From Anarhynchus alexandrinus (taxonomy: Eukaryota; Chordata; Aves; Charadriiformes; Charadriidae), in NCBI GenBank assembly GCA_008711295.1, contig VUYV01000515.1:321143-385142 (forward strand): a stretch of DNA of 64,000 bases, in the 5' to 3' direction. Below, in pieces: positions 1 through 13,484 of the stretch. A program made the translations under genes and the position numbers. Position 1 is the first letter of the stretch, and every line of letters starts with the position of its first letter. Under the pieces are notes generated by a model that worked only from the letters and a program-made list of their open reading frames with translations, searched no databases and was not told where the DNA came from.

Positions 1-3000
1 CAGAAGTCACTTCTCCACTGTTATTGCTCTGGAAGACATCTTTTGCTGTCAGAAGATAAAGGATTCACATGCGCTCCTGCACAGGGGTTTGGATTTGGCT
101 GTAATCATTCAGATTTCTATCTGAACTCTATCATATTATGCTTATATATATTCAGTCATTTTCTCCTTGGAAAATACAAGCAATTGCCTTCAGCATATTT
201 ACTGTTAGGTTACCGGTTACATACCAGTTACAATTGTATTGGGTAGGAAAAAAAAACATAAATAAACCCAAATATGTATTTCTAAACAATTTCTAGTTTC
301 CCCTTTGAAAAAGAAAAAAGAAAACTAGATATCCCAACTAGAATTGTTTTCATAATGCTTCATTTATTTGGAACAATCTCCCTGAACTGATTAAATAAGG
401 CTATATGAAAATCTATGTCTCATTAAGCACTGTATCAACTCAAATGGTTGTAAGTTCACTTTCATGTGATATTTACAAAATAAGGAATAACTGACTTGAT
501 TATACAGGGAAATTTGTTAATGGTATCTTATAGAAGTCAGATCAGTTCAGTCCAAAGCTTTCTCCTTCTGAATCAAGACTGACCTTTTCAGTAGTCATCT
601 CTGCTAGAATCACTGCTGAATTCAGTTAATCATGCCTAATCTGGGAAGAGTTGCATTTTCTGCAAACTCCACTGTTTTCATCATTTTTCAAATCCTTTAA
701 GATTTTGCCACAATGGTAATGGAGAGAAAAAGCTGGACTCCAGACCCTTAGAAATTAATCATTTCTCATCTCTTCCTCCTTCTTATGTTTCCTCTTGTTT
801 CAGCTGTCTGATCAGCATTGTATTTCTGGCTTCTTCTCCTTAGTTACATTGATTAACATGTGCACTCTCACTCTATTCTTTTCCGTGGTATGAAGTGGAG
901 AGGTAATTGGGATTAATTAGGAATTTTCTGTCTTAAATAAAATGGGTTTTCTGACATTTAACTACCTGACATGTTTGTAAAATGGTATTGTTTCAGCCAC
1001 CAGCTTAGTAAAACATCTGAACTAAATAGCAAACGGATTCTAATAGGAAGGTTACTACAAGAGGGTGAATTTTGCTGTATGTTATTCCAATCTTAAATTT
1101 ATTAATGTCGGTCTCCTGCTATTTTAGAAGTTATATAGCCTGTGCCACAGAAAAAGTTTTTGCAACACCATTTCCTAATTTAATTGGTACTTTTACAATA
1201 CCAGTTGCAGAAATGTGGTTGTGATACCATGAACATACATTTCTGTTAAACCCGGCAGGACAATGCTGTCTTGGTTAATCACTAGACTGAGGGGTTCCTG
1301 ATAGTTACGTCTAATTTGTTGGGTCATCTCAGTAACAGGCTAGTAACTTGTCTCTAGGGAAGTGGAGCTTGCCCGCTACAGAAACTTTTCACCATTATTG
1401 TCCCATTTGTCAAGCTGTAGACAAATAGCCCCATATGTCTGTCGCCTGAAAGGCAGTAGAGCACGAGCCTGAGGGACAGCATACTCAATACATTTTTTAA
1501 ATTAATTAATCTCCCATGCTTCCTGCCTCTTCCCTTGGTGTATTCTTGCACTTTGATTCCCCTGAACTGGCAGCTGGGGTAATATTTGTTGACAATAGTG
1601 TGGCTGTGAAACTACAGCACACATCCCTTAAGCAGAGACCTGTCAGGGCTGCCCCTTCATCCAACGTTGTGCGCTGGTTTAATTGGCCAAGGTCAACCAG
1701 CTTTCTCTCACTACATTTTCATGGTCCCTGAGGGGAAGAACAGCTTCAGTGAGTGATCCAGTGGGTCTAAGGACATTAACTTTCAGTTTCTAGGGTAGCT
1801 TAGCGTATAGTTTGAAATAATTATTAGTGGTTTTAAGGGGTGGGGATGATTTATCAACAGTGATAACATTTGGAAAAGGTTTTTTAAAAAATACCAAATT
1901 ACAGGTTCCTTGGGAAAATTTACTACAGTTGGACCAGTAATGCATTTCTGTTCATTTATTACTTTTCAATTTATTAAAAAAAATAAAAATAAGAGAAAAT
2001 TTAGACTTCTATGCCAAGAAAATTTAAATCGATAATTATTTATCCATATGCCTACTGTACAGACATTGCCTAGAATTTGGGGCACATGCAGATCATTAAA
2101 ATGTAATTAAAATCTAATAACAACACATTGCCAACTGACTGGGAGTAACTCCTCATTGGCAAACATAGCTTGTTACAGTGCTACCCTACAGAAAATTCTA
2201 TCATTCCCAAACTCTTGAATTTCATATCCTCAGATGAATGCCTTCAACAAGATTGAGGAAGGAAACCCTATAAAGTGCTCCAGGGAAGTCAGCAGCAAAA
2301 TTGCTGGTCGTGTATTGAGTATTGAAAAGACCATAGAAGAAAAAAAAGGACAAGTTAATTGTGTTTGTTCATTCCATAATGAAAACTACAGGCATAGTCA
2401 TCAATCAGTTGCACAGATAAGGAATACAGATTCCTATATTGAGCCATGTCAGGGGCCATGGATATTCACTTTAATGATAAAACACATGGGAATTAGCATT
2501 ACTAGACAAGAAAGTTTCAAAAGCAGTCTAGTAAAAGTGATAAAGTAGTGTGTGCAAGATGGAAACATCTTTATGATCCTTCAAAGGAAAAATGTGGATG
2601 AAGAGGTAAAATGGCACTATGGAATTAACCCAGAAATAGGACAGGTATATAGAGCTTAAAAGACTGTGAACTTGTCTTCTAACACTTTTTTCTTTTCTCC
2701 CATTATTGAAAAGCAAAGTTCAAGCTTCGTTAGCATTCAGTTAAAGTCAAATAACGCAAAAATGTAAACAAGCGTACAAGGGAAGTGCAGGAATCCTTCA
2801 ACTCATGATAGCTAGCTCATTCAGTTGATATGTGTGGCTCTTAAAACTGTTTTTAAAACATATTAGATGTACCTTATGTTCATTATCTGTTATGGACATG
2901 TAAAGAAGTGATAGAGAAGTTGTGCCATCTTGTCTTCTATATATGACATATTAAGGGTTTATTAAAGAAACTTTTCTGCCCTGTACAGTTAGCAATCATT

Positions 3001-6000
3001 TTCTAATACTATTACTTGAGTGGCCTGCTTCATGCTCCCACAGTGAATTAAAATGGGTAAAGAACAAACTATGGTATGTAATTATGAGACAAAACAGAGT
3101 TAAGATAGCTGTCCTGCATGTCTTCCTATAGATCCCCTTACTACAGGTCAACTGTTCATTAAGTCTAGTACGCATATTTGGCTTCCATTAAAGCATTAAT
3201 AAGTCTTAAGGAAAACAAAACAAAACAAAACAGAAAAACAATACCAAACTTCAGTGTTCCTCTAAATCTCACTTTTCCTAATAGAAGGAGAAGCATCAGG
3301 GTGTTAAACACTTCTACCTTCTCAGCAAGTCTAGCAGTTAGGAGATGATAGTTATGTCCAGTGAATGTGAAATGTTCTATTTGCCATCACCAGTTTCATA
3401 CATATTCTCCTCTACAAAGTACTAATAGGAGGTACTGACTGATGAATAAGTTCTGTTTAACTTAAGGGAGAGTCATGTTTGGAGGCATGATCTGTTCAGC
3501 TGTTGTTTTGGGAATACTGTGAGTGGCCAATGCTTTGATAGGAACCAACAAAACAGTCCTCCTTGTTCTCAAGGTGGAAGGACAAATGTGACTTTCATCT
3601 ACACATTGCTCTCTCCTGGAAGCAAATTATATAGATTTTTATGCTAAAGTTGATTTGGAAGTGTCAGGGCTGGTCAGGGTTGAAAAAATGTATAATAGAC
3701 AAAAACTGGATGTTACTTTACTAATTAATACATATAGAACTATATTAATATCACAAATCATGGTCAGGAAGAAACCTCACCCGTAGTGACAGGTTAGCAT
3801 GATGAAGTAGCATCCAGTCACATCTAGAGAGAGATGGAAATTCAGGGATCTAAGTTCATGCAGTCTTCCTATGATTTTGAAGAAACTGGTAATGGGCAGA
3901 TCCACTTAAATACAGAAGTTCTCTACCGTTGTGCACTGAAATGCCGCTGTTAGGTGCCTGGAACCTGGGACTGAATCCACAGCCTTAAGAGGACCTTGTG
4001 ACCTTCATATACATAAAGTTAGACATCTGTGAATTGTATTCACGAAGGCCGGCTTAGTAAACAGAGAGCCAGAGGGTGCGTGGATGCCTTCTAAACAGAA
4101 TGTGCTGTGTCCTGCATGCAGATACCAGAGCCAATTGCCTGTAAACAAGCTAATGAGCATACTGAGGGCAGTCCAGCCCAAATATAACAACCTTGTTATC
4201 ATAACTAATTTGTCTGGAGAAGTCTTTTCCTAACAATTCTGTACCTGAATGAGGTCATTTAGAGCCTGCCTTATTATTTCTATGTATAATTTGTGCAGTA
4301 TGGGCCTAACCAGGGAAGTTCTGACTAGAGAGCTACTGCACTTCAGTCGGACTTTGTCTCCTACTTGTAGTGGAGCTGCAGTCCAAAGCTGCAGTTTTAA
4401 TGCAAACAGAGCTTTCAGATTCCTTTTGCAGACCCTGAGCAGTGAGAAGTGATTGGTTTGTGTTTACTTCCAAAGTAGTTTTCTGTGTACGTCCAAAGTA
4501 CACACAAACAGGAACCCAGACCAATTTAAAAAAAACATTATTTGATGTGACTTTCTCCAATTAATATGAGAATTAGGACAGCTGTGTAGGAAATAGAAGA
4601 ACAGGACAAAACCTCCTGGACCTTGGGAGAAGGAGTTCTGTTTTAGCAGCTTGCCGGTTTAGCAACACTTTATCCAGACATCCAGAAGATGCATGGGAAG
4701 GACTGTGATCCCCATAGCACTGACATTAATCATCTTTGGTGAAGCATTTCTCATGAAAACTACAGTTTTGTAATACTAAATGGGAGGCATAAAGATGCAG
4801 CCTATAACACAGTTTCCAAACAGCGTAAGATCAGCTTTGTCCTTTAGAAAGAGATAAAAAAAAAGTTATATATTAACATCTGTACAGATGTTACACGCTG
4901 TGGAAAGGTTATGTAGCAGTGTTCCGTGCAGACGGCAGCCTCCGCTTGAGGCGGGAGGGAGCACGCATCTGCCTTCCCCTGCGTGCATCAGCGCTGTTCT
5001 CATTCGAACAATGGGAATCGTCGTTCTCTATTAAGCTCATACTGAAAGCTTTGCATAAAAGCCTTAAAAAGCTCAGCTGAAAGTATTAATTCTGAGTGAA
5101 ACATGTAAATCTGGATGAAATCTTCCATTCATTTTTAATCTCTCTATGGTAAACCTTGTAATTAAGATGATTAAATGACTGAATAAAACCCTATATTTAC
5201 ATCCTGTGGAATACCACAATGAAAAGCCGTAATCCTGTTTACAGAAAAAAGCAGTAGAGGCCTTTAAAAATGGAGATATCAAACAAAGCTTGTTATTTAA
5301 GCATTTGGTAATTAATGAACCTCTTGCTTAGCAAAGGTACCTAAGAGTTAAATATCCAGGAAATTTTTTGGTTTTGAGAAAAAACTAATGGGGGGTGAGG
5401 AAGAATCAAATGTTATGTTTATGGAAGGAAAAAAAAAAGGATAAAATGTTATGTTCATGGCTGATCAAGTTATCCAAGATTAATATATTTCACAAGGGAC
5501 AACTTAAGGATTCGCAAGAAAAAAAGTATTAGTGGAAAAGATTCTGTAGTAGACACATTAAAATTTAAGGGCCCTTTAAGGGTCCTAACACAGGACTCCC
5601 AATGAAGTCAGATGCAGCATTTTTTTGGAGTGATGGTCCAGGAAAAGGAGGAGGTGATAATCTGCTAGTGGCTGTTGTTCACAAGGAATTTGCACAAAAT
5701 CCTTTCTGTTAAATGTATTTTCCATCACCGTTTTAAAAGAGGGGATAGTGCATCTCCCAAAATACTCCCTCATTTTTCTGCTCACCTATTTCTCAGCAAA
5801 GATGACAATAACTTAACAAATTCATTTATTAAAACCAAGAATTAATTCTCTCATCTGAATCTGCACTGCAAATATTCTGAATATATTTCAGGTGTGCTTT
5901 TTCTTTTTTTTTTTTTTTTTGGTCTTATTTCCTCTGTAAAATATTTGGACAATAATCTAATGAAAAACTACATGAATAATCTCTATATATCACAAGTTTG

Positions 6001-8862
6001 TGTTTGTTTGTTTTTTATTGCATTACCTCGTGATAATATATCACAGCATTAATAAACAGAAATCAAGCCTGTATGCATATGAAACTTGTTTTCTGATTAA
6101 ATTCTTGTCAAAAGAAATTAGTGTAGTATTTTTTCAGTCAGTGATGCTTTGTAAAGACTTTCAGATTTTTCTAGAATTGTGGTCTGTAAGAATGGAATGA
6201 AGGTAGTATTCAATCAAAAGTATTTATTTTATCTTCTATTTGAAAATATGCTAATAAACCTATATCTCTTTTAATATAGTGTTCTTTCAGTAAGTCATTT
6301 TTCTTTTCCCACAATGATATTGTCATTTTCTAAAAAGGCTCAATCCTGAAATTCGTAGGCAAGTTTAAAAGTAGTTATTGACTTTAGAGATTGAGGAATG
6401 GGATTCTGTTGAAGGACGAATTGCTTATGAGGTTGTGGAGAATGATTAGGTTTGATATTGTATTATGGATTTAGCTCCTGGGATAAGTAAGTGAAAATTA
6501 TTTCTAAAGGTGCTGATCAATGTAAATAAATCAATATAGGAGAGCTTGCAGTGTTCATCCACAAAAAATTCTCTGTCATCAAAAACACCCCCATAACTCA
6601 TGGTCTTGTTAATGTTAGATGTTCACACACTTCAAACATGCTTTAAATAGTCTTTAGTGTAGCTATATCCACTACAATGGCTTAGTACTCACTTGAAATT
6701 TTATCTCCCAGGTGATTTTAAGGGTCAAAATTTCTTAGGCCTATTTAAAAGACAATACCTTCTGTGCAAATCAGACACCGAAACTAAAATGGAATATCCA
6801 GAAACTAAACTCTTGAAGAAAAAAAATTAAAAATGTATTTTACATGTTCCTGCACACAAATCCTTGGAGTTCCTCTGCTCTGCAAAACAGTTTTGTGACT
6901 GGAAGAGAAGTTTTGTATTCACTGCTTAATTTCAGAATTGAATTCATACACTTCCCCCTTAAAGTTCTGCTTCTGTCCAAAATAATTTTTCACAATCAGA
7001 CTCTGACCTAGTAGTCATCTTTCATTAATGTCTTGTACCTTATTGCCAGAGCTTTGTGGGATGATTTATTGCTGAAACATCACCAGGTGTGGAAGTTTTT
7101 GGAAGGCGCATGGAAGTAGCTCTCCCCTTTCCCAGGAGACTCCAACCACTGTATTACCACTTGCAGTCCCACTGCGGTACCACAAGGACTCACAGCCCCT
7201 CAGTATTTTGCAAGCAGGGAGCTGGAGGGACATTGCATGTGATTCTGCATTACATGATGAACAAAAGGAGGCCCAAGCCCCCTTCCCATTCACATGACAT
7301 TGTGTTTACATTTGCATAGCAGTGCAGTTTTTCAGGTTTCAGTGATTACTCCTCTATACTGCAGAACCTTTCTTGGCATAACTATGGTGACAAAATTATG
7401 CCAGCAGGGGCTCAAAATATTTTTCTAGAAGTAATTTTCCTGCTGGCGTAGCATGCCAGTGCTCAAACAATATAAACTAAACCAACCAAACACTGCCTGC
7501 GAGCACAGTGGTTTCCACAGCAGGGGGGTTGCTGGACCACTGATGAAAATGAAAGATACCAGTTTTTCACCATCAAAGGCAATGTGTGTGTTACAGTAGA
7601 ACATTGCATTGGAATCTGTCTAAATATAAGTTTAAAAGCATAATTTTAGGGAAACATTTATAAACAGTCTGAGGACATATAAGGTGCATTTTGTGGTATG
7701 ACAGCTTTTACAAGGCGTATGACTACTTCACTATTGATGCCCATCTATCCTTACACTCTCAGTTTGTTTGGGGAAATCAAATTGAGCTGTGGTGTTGAAG
7801 CCGTCTCTCACTTTTTCTGCCCACGTCCTTTCCCTCTCAGTTTACTTATCATAATCAAGCCTTAACATCATTCTCTCAATTCTATCACATAGAGACTGTA
7901 GTGTCAAACTCAGAAATAGACTATAAAGGCAACCATAACAAGAGAAGAGAGAGAAGCAGAGAGATGGCCAGAAGATAACAAGTGTTAATTACATTGATAA
8001 TTGCAATACAGTAATAACAATCATTCCAGTATAAATAGAAACTGAATACGTTTCTCTAACAGAAACTCAGAGATTTTCTTTTCTGCAGCTCTTCCATATG
8101 CAATGTGACGTTTTTCCCAGGGCTCAAATTTGGAGGAAGAAAAAATCCCTTCTGTACAGACCTCATTTCCCAAAGAGGAAAAGGATAGGCTATACAGCAT
8201 CTACTGAAAAACAAGATATTCTGTCTCGCATCGTGTCTCCAGGTGTTATATGATATGCAAATATGAAGATGTGCTTAGTTATCTGCAGACATTGCAGGAG
8301 TGCCAATTTGAAAAGCAAAAATGTAACCTCTCTGGGATATCTACACTTTCATTTGGGATTCCACAGGCATTTCGTGGGATTTATGATATTTCTGACTTTT
8401 AGCAATGATACAGTTGTACTGGAAACTAACCTGTACAGCGAGAGGAAGCAACCAAAATCATGGCTGTAGTACGGAAAAAAAAGGAAAATTTGTATTCAAC
8501 AACAATATATTGACACTGACATTTGGAACAATTTCTGAAGGCTTCTAAACTCTAAAAGAAATATTCTGTGACCTCAAGGCAGCATATTCACCACTGGTGG
8601 CACTGAGACTATTGTTGTTACATTCAAGTTTTATACTGGGAATAAGACAATCTTGTAACAGAAATTCTGCTGCTATTCAGTGGCATTTGCAGTACATGAG
8701 CTTTAATTACTCCTTTGGTACTCCCCAAACTGTCAGCAGAATGGTGGATATTTCATTTTTTAAGTTCTACAACCAAATACGTGTTGTATCTAAAATACTG
8801 AACACCCAATAATGAGCAAACTATAAAGGACCAGCATGCATACACGCTGCAGCCTACTGTAC
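1..8862 (-). other. CNTN5: CNTN5 intron, 3' part cut by window edge
   Basis: This stretch lies downstream, in transcript direction, of the exon at 8863-8958. It starts with a good donor (gtacag) on the minus strand at 8862. I looked on the minus strand for the exon that should complete Ig domain 2 and did not find it, so the intron is at least 8.8 kb long. The sequence is AT-rich. Apart from a short AAAAC run (3212-3231), a T-run near 5911-5928 and a 9-bp inverted repeat (7400-7447), no element is recognisable. Open frames here are short and show no family resemblance. Confidence 0.8.
3212..3231. repeat. (AAAAC)n simple repeat
   Basis: About four uninterrupted copies of AAAAC, followed by a degenerate continuation to about 3240. 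This is a short low-complexity tract in a CNTN5 intron. Confidence 0.8.
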
Positions 8863-8958
8863 CTGGTGAATGAAGTGGAGGGGAGCACATCAGAACAACT
8901 CCTTGACCTTCACGTACAGAGACAGCACTTCTTGTCCGACCGCTAAAATTCCCCAGAT
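8863..8958 (-). CDS. CNTN5: CNTN5 internal exon, start of Ig domain 2
   Basis: A 96-bp exon of contactin-5, a GPI-anchored neuronal cell-adhesion protein of the immunoglobulin superfamily acting at the axon and synapse surface. On the minus strand a pyrimidine-rich acceptor ending in gatag precedes the exon, and a gtacag donor follows. It completes a Tyr codon from the previous exon (T|AT), encodes 31 full codons and leaves one G. The peptide contains [17 protein letters not shown] followed by GVVLMCSPP. It holds the first Cys of Ig2 and an N-glycosylation sequon (NFS). The pattern fits vertebrate CNTN5 better than CNTN4 or CNTN6 as I remember them. The exon has phase 1 at both ends, so skipping it alone would keep the frame. 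The partner exon with the second Ig2 Cys is not in the window. Confidence 0.93.
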
Positions 8959-9861
8959 CTATCAAAAGAACAGAGCATTTTAGTTACATACCGAAGATTT
9001 TAAATTTTGTGGCTACTGTAACTTAAATTTTATTTCCTTTTGTAAAGCTGACAGCTCCTGTTTTCATACCTTAATCTATAATAGGAGGGCCTTAAAAAAA
9101 ATAAATCTATTTCCATTACAAAAAAGTCCATGTTGCTTCAGCACTTTATTACTCTTTTTAGTGCACTTGGATACAGTATCAAAGGAAAAGCAGCAGACAA
9201 CATATATACCATTTACAGAAACATTTAAAAGTGCTTTTATTTCTTTTTGCCATATCCTGTTTCATTTTTTTTTTTCAACAGTAGAAGTGATTCATATGCA
9301 GTGAGTAAAAGAAAGAAAAGTGGAGAGAACATTTTTGCTAACATCCAGACTGATGATGGTGCTAACATCACCTGGCCAGTGCATGGCACATTGTGATAAG
9401 AAGAAGGGTAAATCGGATGCATTGGTTCTAAAACCAAATCTGGTTTATAGCACATTTATTCTTTTTAAATACTCTCCTTCTGATTTCTGTGTTGTGAGAA
9501 ACACAGTCCAGTTATGGATAAATATATTTTCCCTCTAAAATTTCCCTCCAGCGGGGGAATAAGGAACATTTCATTTTTTGTGCAAAAACTTTCGAATGAG
9601 GCTGTAGGGTGCTGCTATGAACAGTTCATTGTATTTATTTAAAGCCTCTCAACCAGAAGATCCAATTACTCTGTTTACCACAGGGAACACTGGACCTGGA
9701 CTCACATTTGAGGTGGATAGCTAAGCTCTAGCATGCGTATCTGTAGCAGAAGAAATACGACAGCTCAGTTCTGCTATCAGACTGGTGCCTTCATCCATTC
9801 CTCAGTGCCACTGATGCCATTTAAAGACCCTATTCACTCAGGGTTTTTCTAGAGCCATTTC

Positions 9862-10090
9862 TCTTTGATGTGGATCAAAGCGAAGAGAGCTGCAATAAGG
9901 GTACCCGAAGATATCTTTGAAAAGGACCAGAAGATTCAGCAGGTGCTAAATGAGGATCCAAAATATGAAGAGACGGGGTCAGTGGGAGCATCTCTCATTG
10001 ACATTCAATGACATGTACCCATACTTCTTCATTTCTGCGTACAGACTGAGGTGCTGGTATGAGCCAGACGGCACCAAACAGGTTGAATAG
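9862..10090 (+). pseudogene. possible decayed coding fragment, parent unknown
   Basis: Two coding-like stretches follow each other on the plus strand in different frames. The first (about 9862-9970) contains WIKAKRAAIRVPEDIFEKD and continues to DPKYEE. The second (about 9978-10087) contains WEHLSLTFNDMYPYFF and RLRCWYEPDGTKQ, and ends at a TAG at 10088. The shift is between frame 1 and frame 2 near 9965-9978, as expected after a one-base insertion or two-base deletion. The composition looks more like a globular protein than random intron sequence. No introns are evident, which would fit an old processed pseudogene. I do not recognise the parent, and chance remains possible. Confidence 0.25.
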
Positions 10091-10156
10091 GTTGAGAAGA
10101 ATTATTACTTTCTTAACTGCACTCAGTTGACAGTTCTCTGCCAGATGCTGCAACTC

Positions 10157-10190
10157 CACATCTTGCTCCATGCCACATCTTGCTCCATGC
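10157..10190. repeat. 17-bp perfect tandem duplication
   Basis: CACATCTTGCTCCATGC occurs twice in direct succession. This is a small local duplication without further copies. Confidence 0.9.
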
Positions 10191-11424
10191 CTAGTAGTGC
10201 ATGAAACTGAACTTCAATGGTTTTCAAAAGTAATATGAGTTGATCTTTGATGGATTTCATAATGGGGATTAGGTGCACTTTTTTAAGTACAAAGAGACCT
10301 ATAATCTTTCCAAATGCTTTTTCACATTTCTAAAAGATATCTTGGGCATAGGCAGAAGCCGAAAATTGAAGTTTATCTAAATTGGTTCTGTCTTTGGCTA
10401 AAGTCAGTCAGTGCTCAGATTTCAACAATAGATATCGTGTTTCAACAGAGAAAGGGTGGATGGGCTTCAGTAGAATTTTAACAAATAATAGGGCAACATC
10501 CCCAAATTATCCAAAATTTTGCTAGGCAATAGTTAATGAAATATTATATTGCATTTTAAAATAAGCGCACCATGGGTTATAATATAATCTGGTATCATTT
10601 CACTTAAAAGTGTCACCTAATGACTATTAATACCGATATTCTGCAGAAATGTAATTATTACTTTATGTCTAGAAAGTAGTGTGCTGGTATATCACTGCAT
10701 AAACAGTTGTTTTGGGTGGGAGAGCAGCTTGCAATGAAAAGTTTTCTTAGTTAAGAAAGTCTGGATTTCAATTGCATGTGACTTTGGGTCTACAACTTTA
10801 TGTATGTTTGTGTTAAGTCCTGTATTTTTCTAAAAGGAAGCTGATATATCAACCAATAATGTCTGCAGCCTATTAAGAAACCAATGTTTAGCTTTCATTT
10901 TAATGCACAATTTCGGAATACAATCATGTTTTTTAATGCATTATTGCCGAGTCCTTGTAAAAACAGTGTGTCCTTCAAGGTCAATCTTTCAGGCAAGAAT
11001 GACACTAAATTACCATAAAATTGTTCCTGTAGCCTTCCTTCTCAAGAAAATATGATTAATCTTCTCTGTATGGATGTCCTAAACCATGCAGTTTGATTTA
11101 CTCCTCAAATGCCTTCAAAGCTCCAGACTGTATGCATGAACAAACCTCTGTGAATTTAAAATGTGGACAGAACTTGAACTGATGTGCCACAGCTTCAACA
11201 TGTTTTGAGAAGATGCTCTGAAACCAGAAGAGCTGCTCTTTGAGAAACACATAGGCTATTTCTCTGTGTGTAGGAATAGATATTATCATAGCAGTACCTC
11301 CTTCCACAGCATTTGGAGGAAAAAAAGAACCTATGTTGCAGACATCAGAAAAAGTTGTAATACTACTGTCTACCTGAAACCCATACTGCAAATCTGCTAT
11401 ATGTGTTATAAAGGCAGAATATTT

Positions 11425-11443
11425 AAAAAAAAAAAAAAAAAAA
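11425..11443 (+). repeat. A-rich tract, A19
   Basis: Nineteen consecutive adenines. It could be a simple homopolymer or the tail of a retroposed sequence upstream on the plus strand. I found no target-site duplication or recognisable source, so the tail reading is only a possibility. Confidence 0.6.
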
Positions 11444-13121
11444 TTGGATCAGGGAATCAAATATCTGAATAAATGAAAATATTGTGAGTTCAATAGTACA
11501 AATTCATAGCGGTGTAAGGAAAGATTCTTTACAATTTATATAGACAGCAGGACAAGGAAGAAATCTTTTCTACTTCTAAAAAAATCTCTGAGATTTGTTC
11601 TCACAGACTGTTTCTGCAATTTCTTGTTAGCCTGAAAATAATTAATCAGAATTTTCAGAAATGTTTTCATTTTTTAAAAAATTAAGGACTCCAGCCTTTT
11701 GATTTAAATTCCAAACTCAATTTGAAATATTAAATTATTTTAAAAAATCTTTAATTTTGGAAAATATTTTTTATTTTCTTGCTAAAATTTATAATTTACA
11801 TGTCTCTCCTGGAGGATAAAATATTTTAATATTTATGTAGAATCCTGTTTCTCCTAGGGCTATATGTTTTTATCCTTTACATTAAGTTTTTACGACCCAT
11901 AATGCACAACCTTGAAGCTGTCAACACAAAAGAAGGGAATTTTGCGGCATCTAAATTGTAACCTCTATAGGCAGAAGTAAAAGCTTTAAAGTTTCTTCTA
12001 TTCTTTTTTTTCCTCAGGTGAATAAATGTAATTTTCCAGTTAGCTATAGTAACCTCAGAATTTTTTTTTCCCGTTTCGTGTTTTGTATGTTCACTGTGAG
12101 GGACAAATATTCTTTTTTTTTTTTCCTCCAAATGAAAACCAAAGATCTACTTTTTTATTTAAAAAATAAAAGTACGATGTGTGAATAACATTTCTATTTG
12201 TTCAAACCAATTAATTTCAAACTACAGAATGAAGGTAACAGGGCTTTGAATTTCAGCTCTTTTTGGTTATCTGTTGGTTCTGAAATGCATTTCTTGTTAG
12301 CATACAGTAAAAAAGGGGATTAACAGGTACAAAAGCAGAGATTTAGCTGTAAAAAAAAATAAATGTAGGAAAGCTTAAAAGGAAGGAAAGGTGAAGGCTC
12401 ATGCTTGCAGTTACCCCACATTAAAATAGTAAGTACAATATGGAAGAATCAAATGAAAGGGAAATGTAATTAATTTCCTGTAAATCTCAGCCATTTCATA
12501 TCTAGCTATATTGAAAAAAGAAGAAAGACAGCTAGTGAAAAACTATTCAAAACCCTATCATTTTACTTTAAAAACTCTAAAAAAATAGATAATAAAATAA
12601 AAGGATGGACGGAATACAGCTTTAGAGGTGGGTACCGTAACCTCTCACACAGCAATGCCGGCCATTGGTTCAGTATCCTCGCTGCAGTATAAACTCGTCA
12701 TGTGTGACATGTCAGACAGCCCCACACAGAATGAGCCTATCCCTCATATTATTATGATGTACGTGGCTGATTGATAAGAAAATGCCTTTTTGTGCTCCAT
12801 AGGTGTTCGTCTTCTGCCCTGAAAGATTAGATTTATTTACTCTTATCTCAGTGCTAGCGGCAAAGATGATAAGACCTATTATATTATTTTCAAAGCAGTT
12901 CCTGGGGTTTTAGCGACATGACTTCCATACTCTTTAACATGAGGCACAGCCTTGACCACTTTGAAAATGTACAGTTAAGTGTCAGTCACCATTTCTAATG
13001 TAAACATAGTATTAGCAATAGATATGCAAGATATGGAAAGAGCACTTAGCATGGAGTGTGTGTGGCAGGAGCAGCACAATTGTCTTTATTGCTAAAAAAT
13101 ATTCAATTCAACAAATATTAT

Positions 13122-13236
13122 ACATATCATATCATATCATATCATATTATATTATATTATATTATATTATATTATATTATATTATATTATGTTATATTAT
13201 ATTATATTATGTTATATTATATTATATTATATATAA
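13122..13236. repeat. (ATATC)n/(ATATT)n microsatellite
   Basis: About 115 bp of pentanucleotide repeat. It begins with several ATATC units and changes to ATATT units with two interspersed G variants (GTTAT). It ends where a CR1 3' fragment begins. The repeat keeps frames open on both strands, which explains the spurious ORFs here that run on into the CR1. Confidence 0.95.
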
Positions 13237-13237
13237 C

Positions 13238-13484
13238 GGGCACAAGTTGGAATATAGGAAGTTCTGTTCAAATACACAGAAAAACTTCTTTAGGGTTCGG
13301 GTGACAGAGCAGTGGCACAGGCTGCCCAGGGAGGTTGTGGAGTCCCCTTCTCTGGAGATTTTCAAGACCCGCCTGGATGCAGTCCTGAGTAATGTGCTGT
13401 AGGCAATCCTGCTTTAGCAGGGGAGTTGGACTGGATGATCTCTAGAGGTCCCTTCCAACTCTGAAAATTCCATGATTCCATGAT
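13238..13484 (+). mobile_element. CR1 LINE, 5'-truncated 3' end
   Basis: This is the CR1 3' region in plus orientation, antisense to CNTN5. It includes the stretch reading CAGGCTGCCCAGGGAGGTTG, then the 3' untranslated end with GGACTGGATGATCTCTAGAGG and CCTTCCAACTCTG, and the short tail CCATGATTCCATGAT. It is diverged, and the reverse-transcriptase C-terminal frame survives only as a remnant. Severe 5' truncation is usual for CR1. Confidence 0.9.

Noticed and set aside
13056..13402. Two plus-strand frames of 82 and 114 codons
   Set aside because: They consist of the ATATT repeat read in frame and then run into the CR1; this is no gene.
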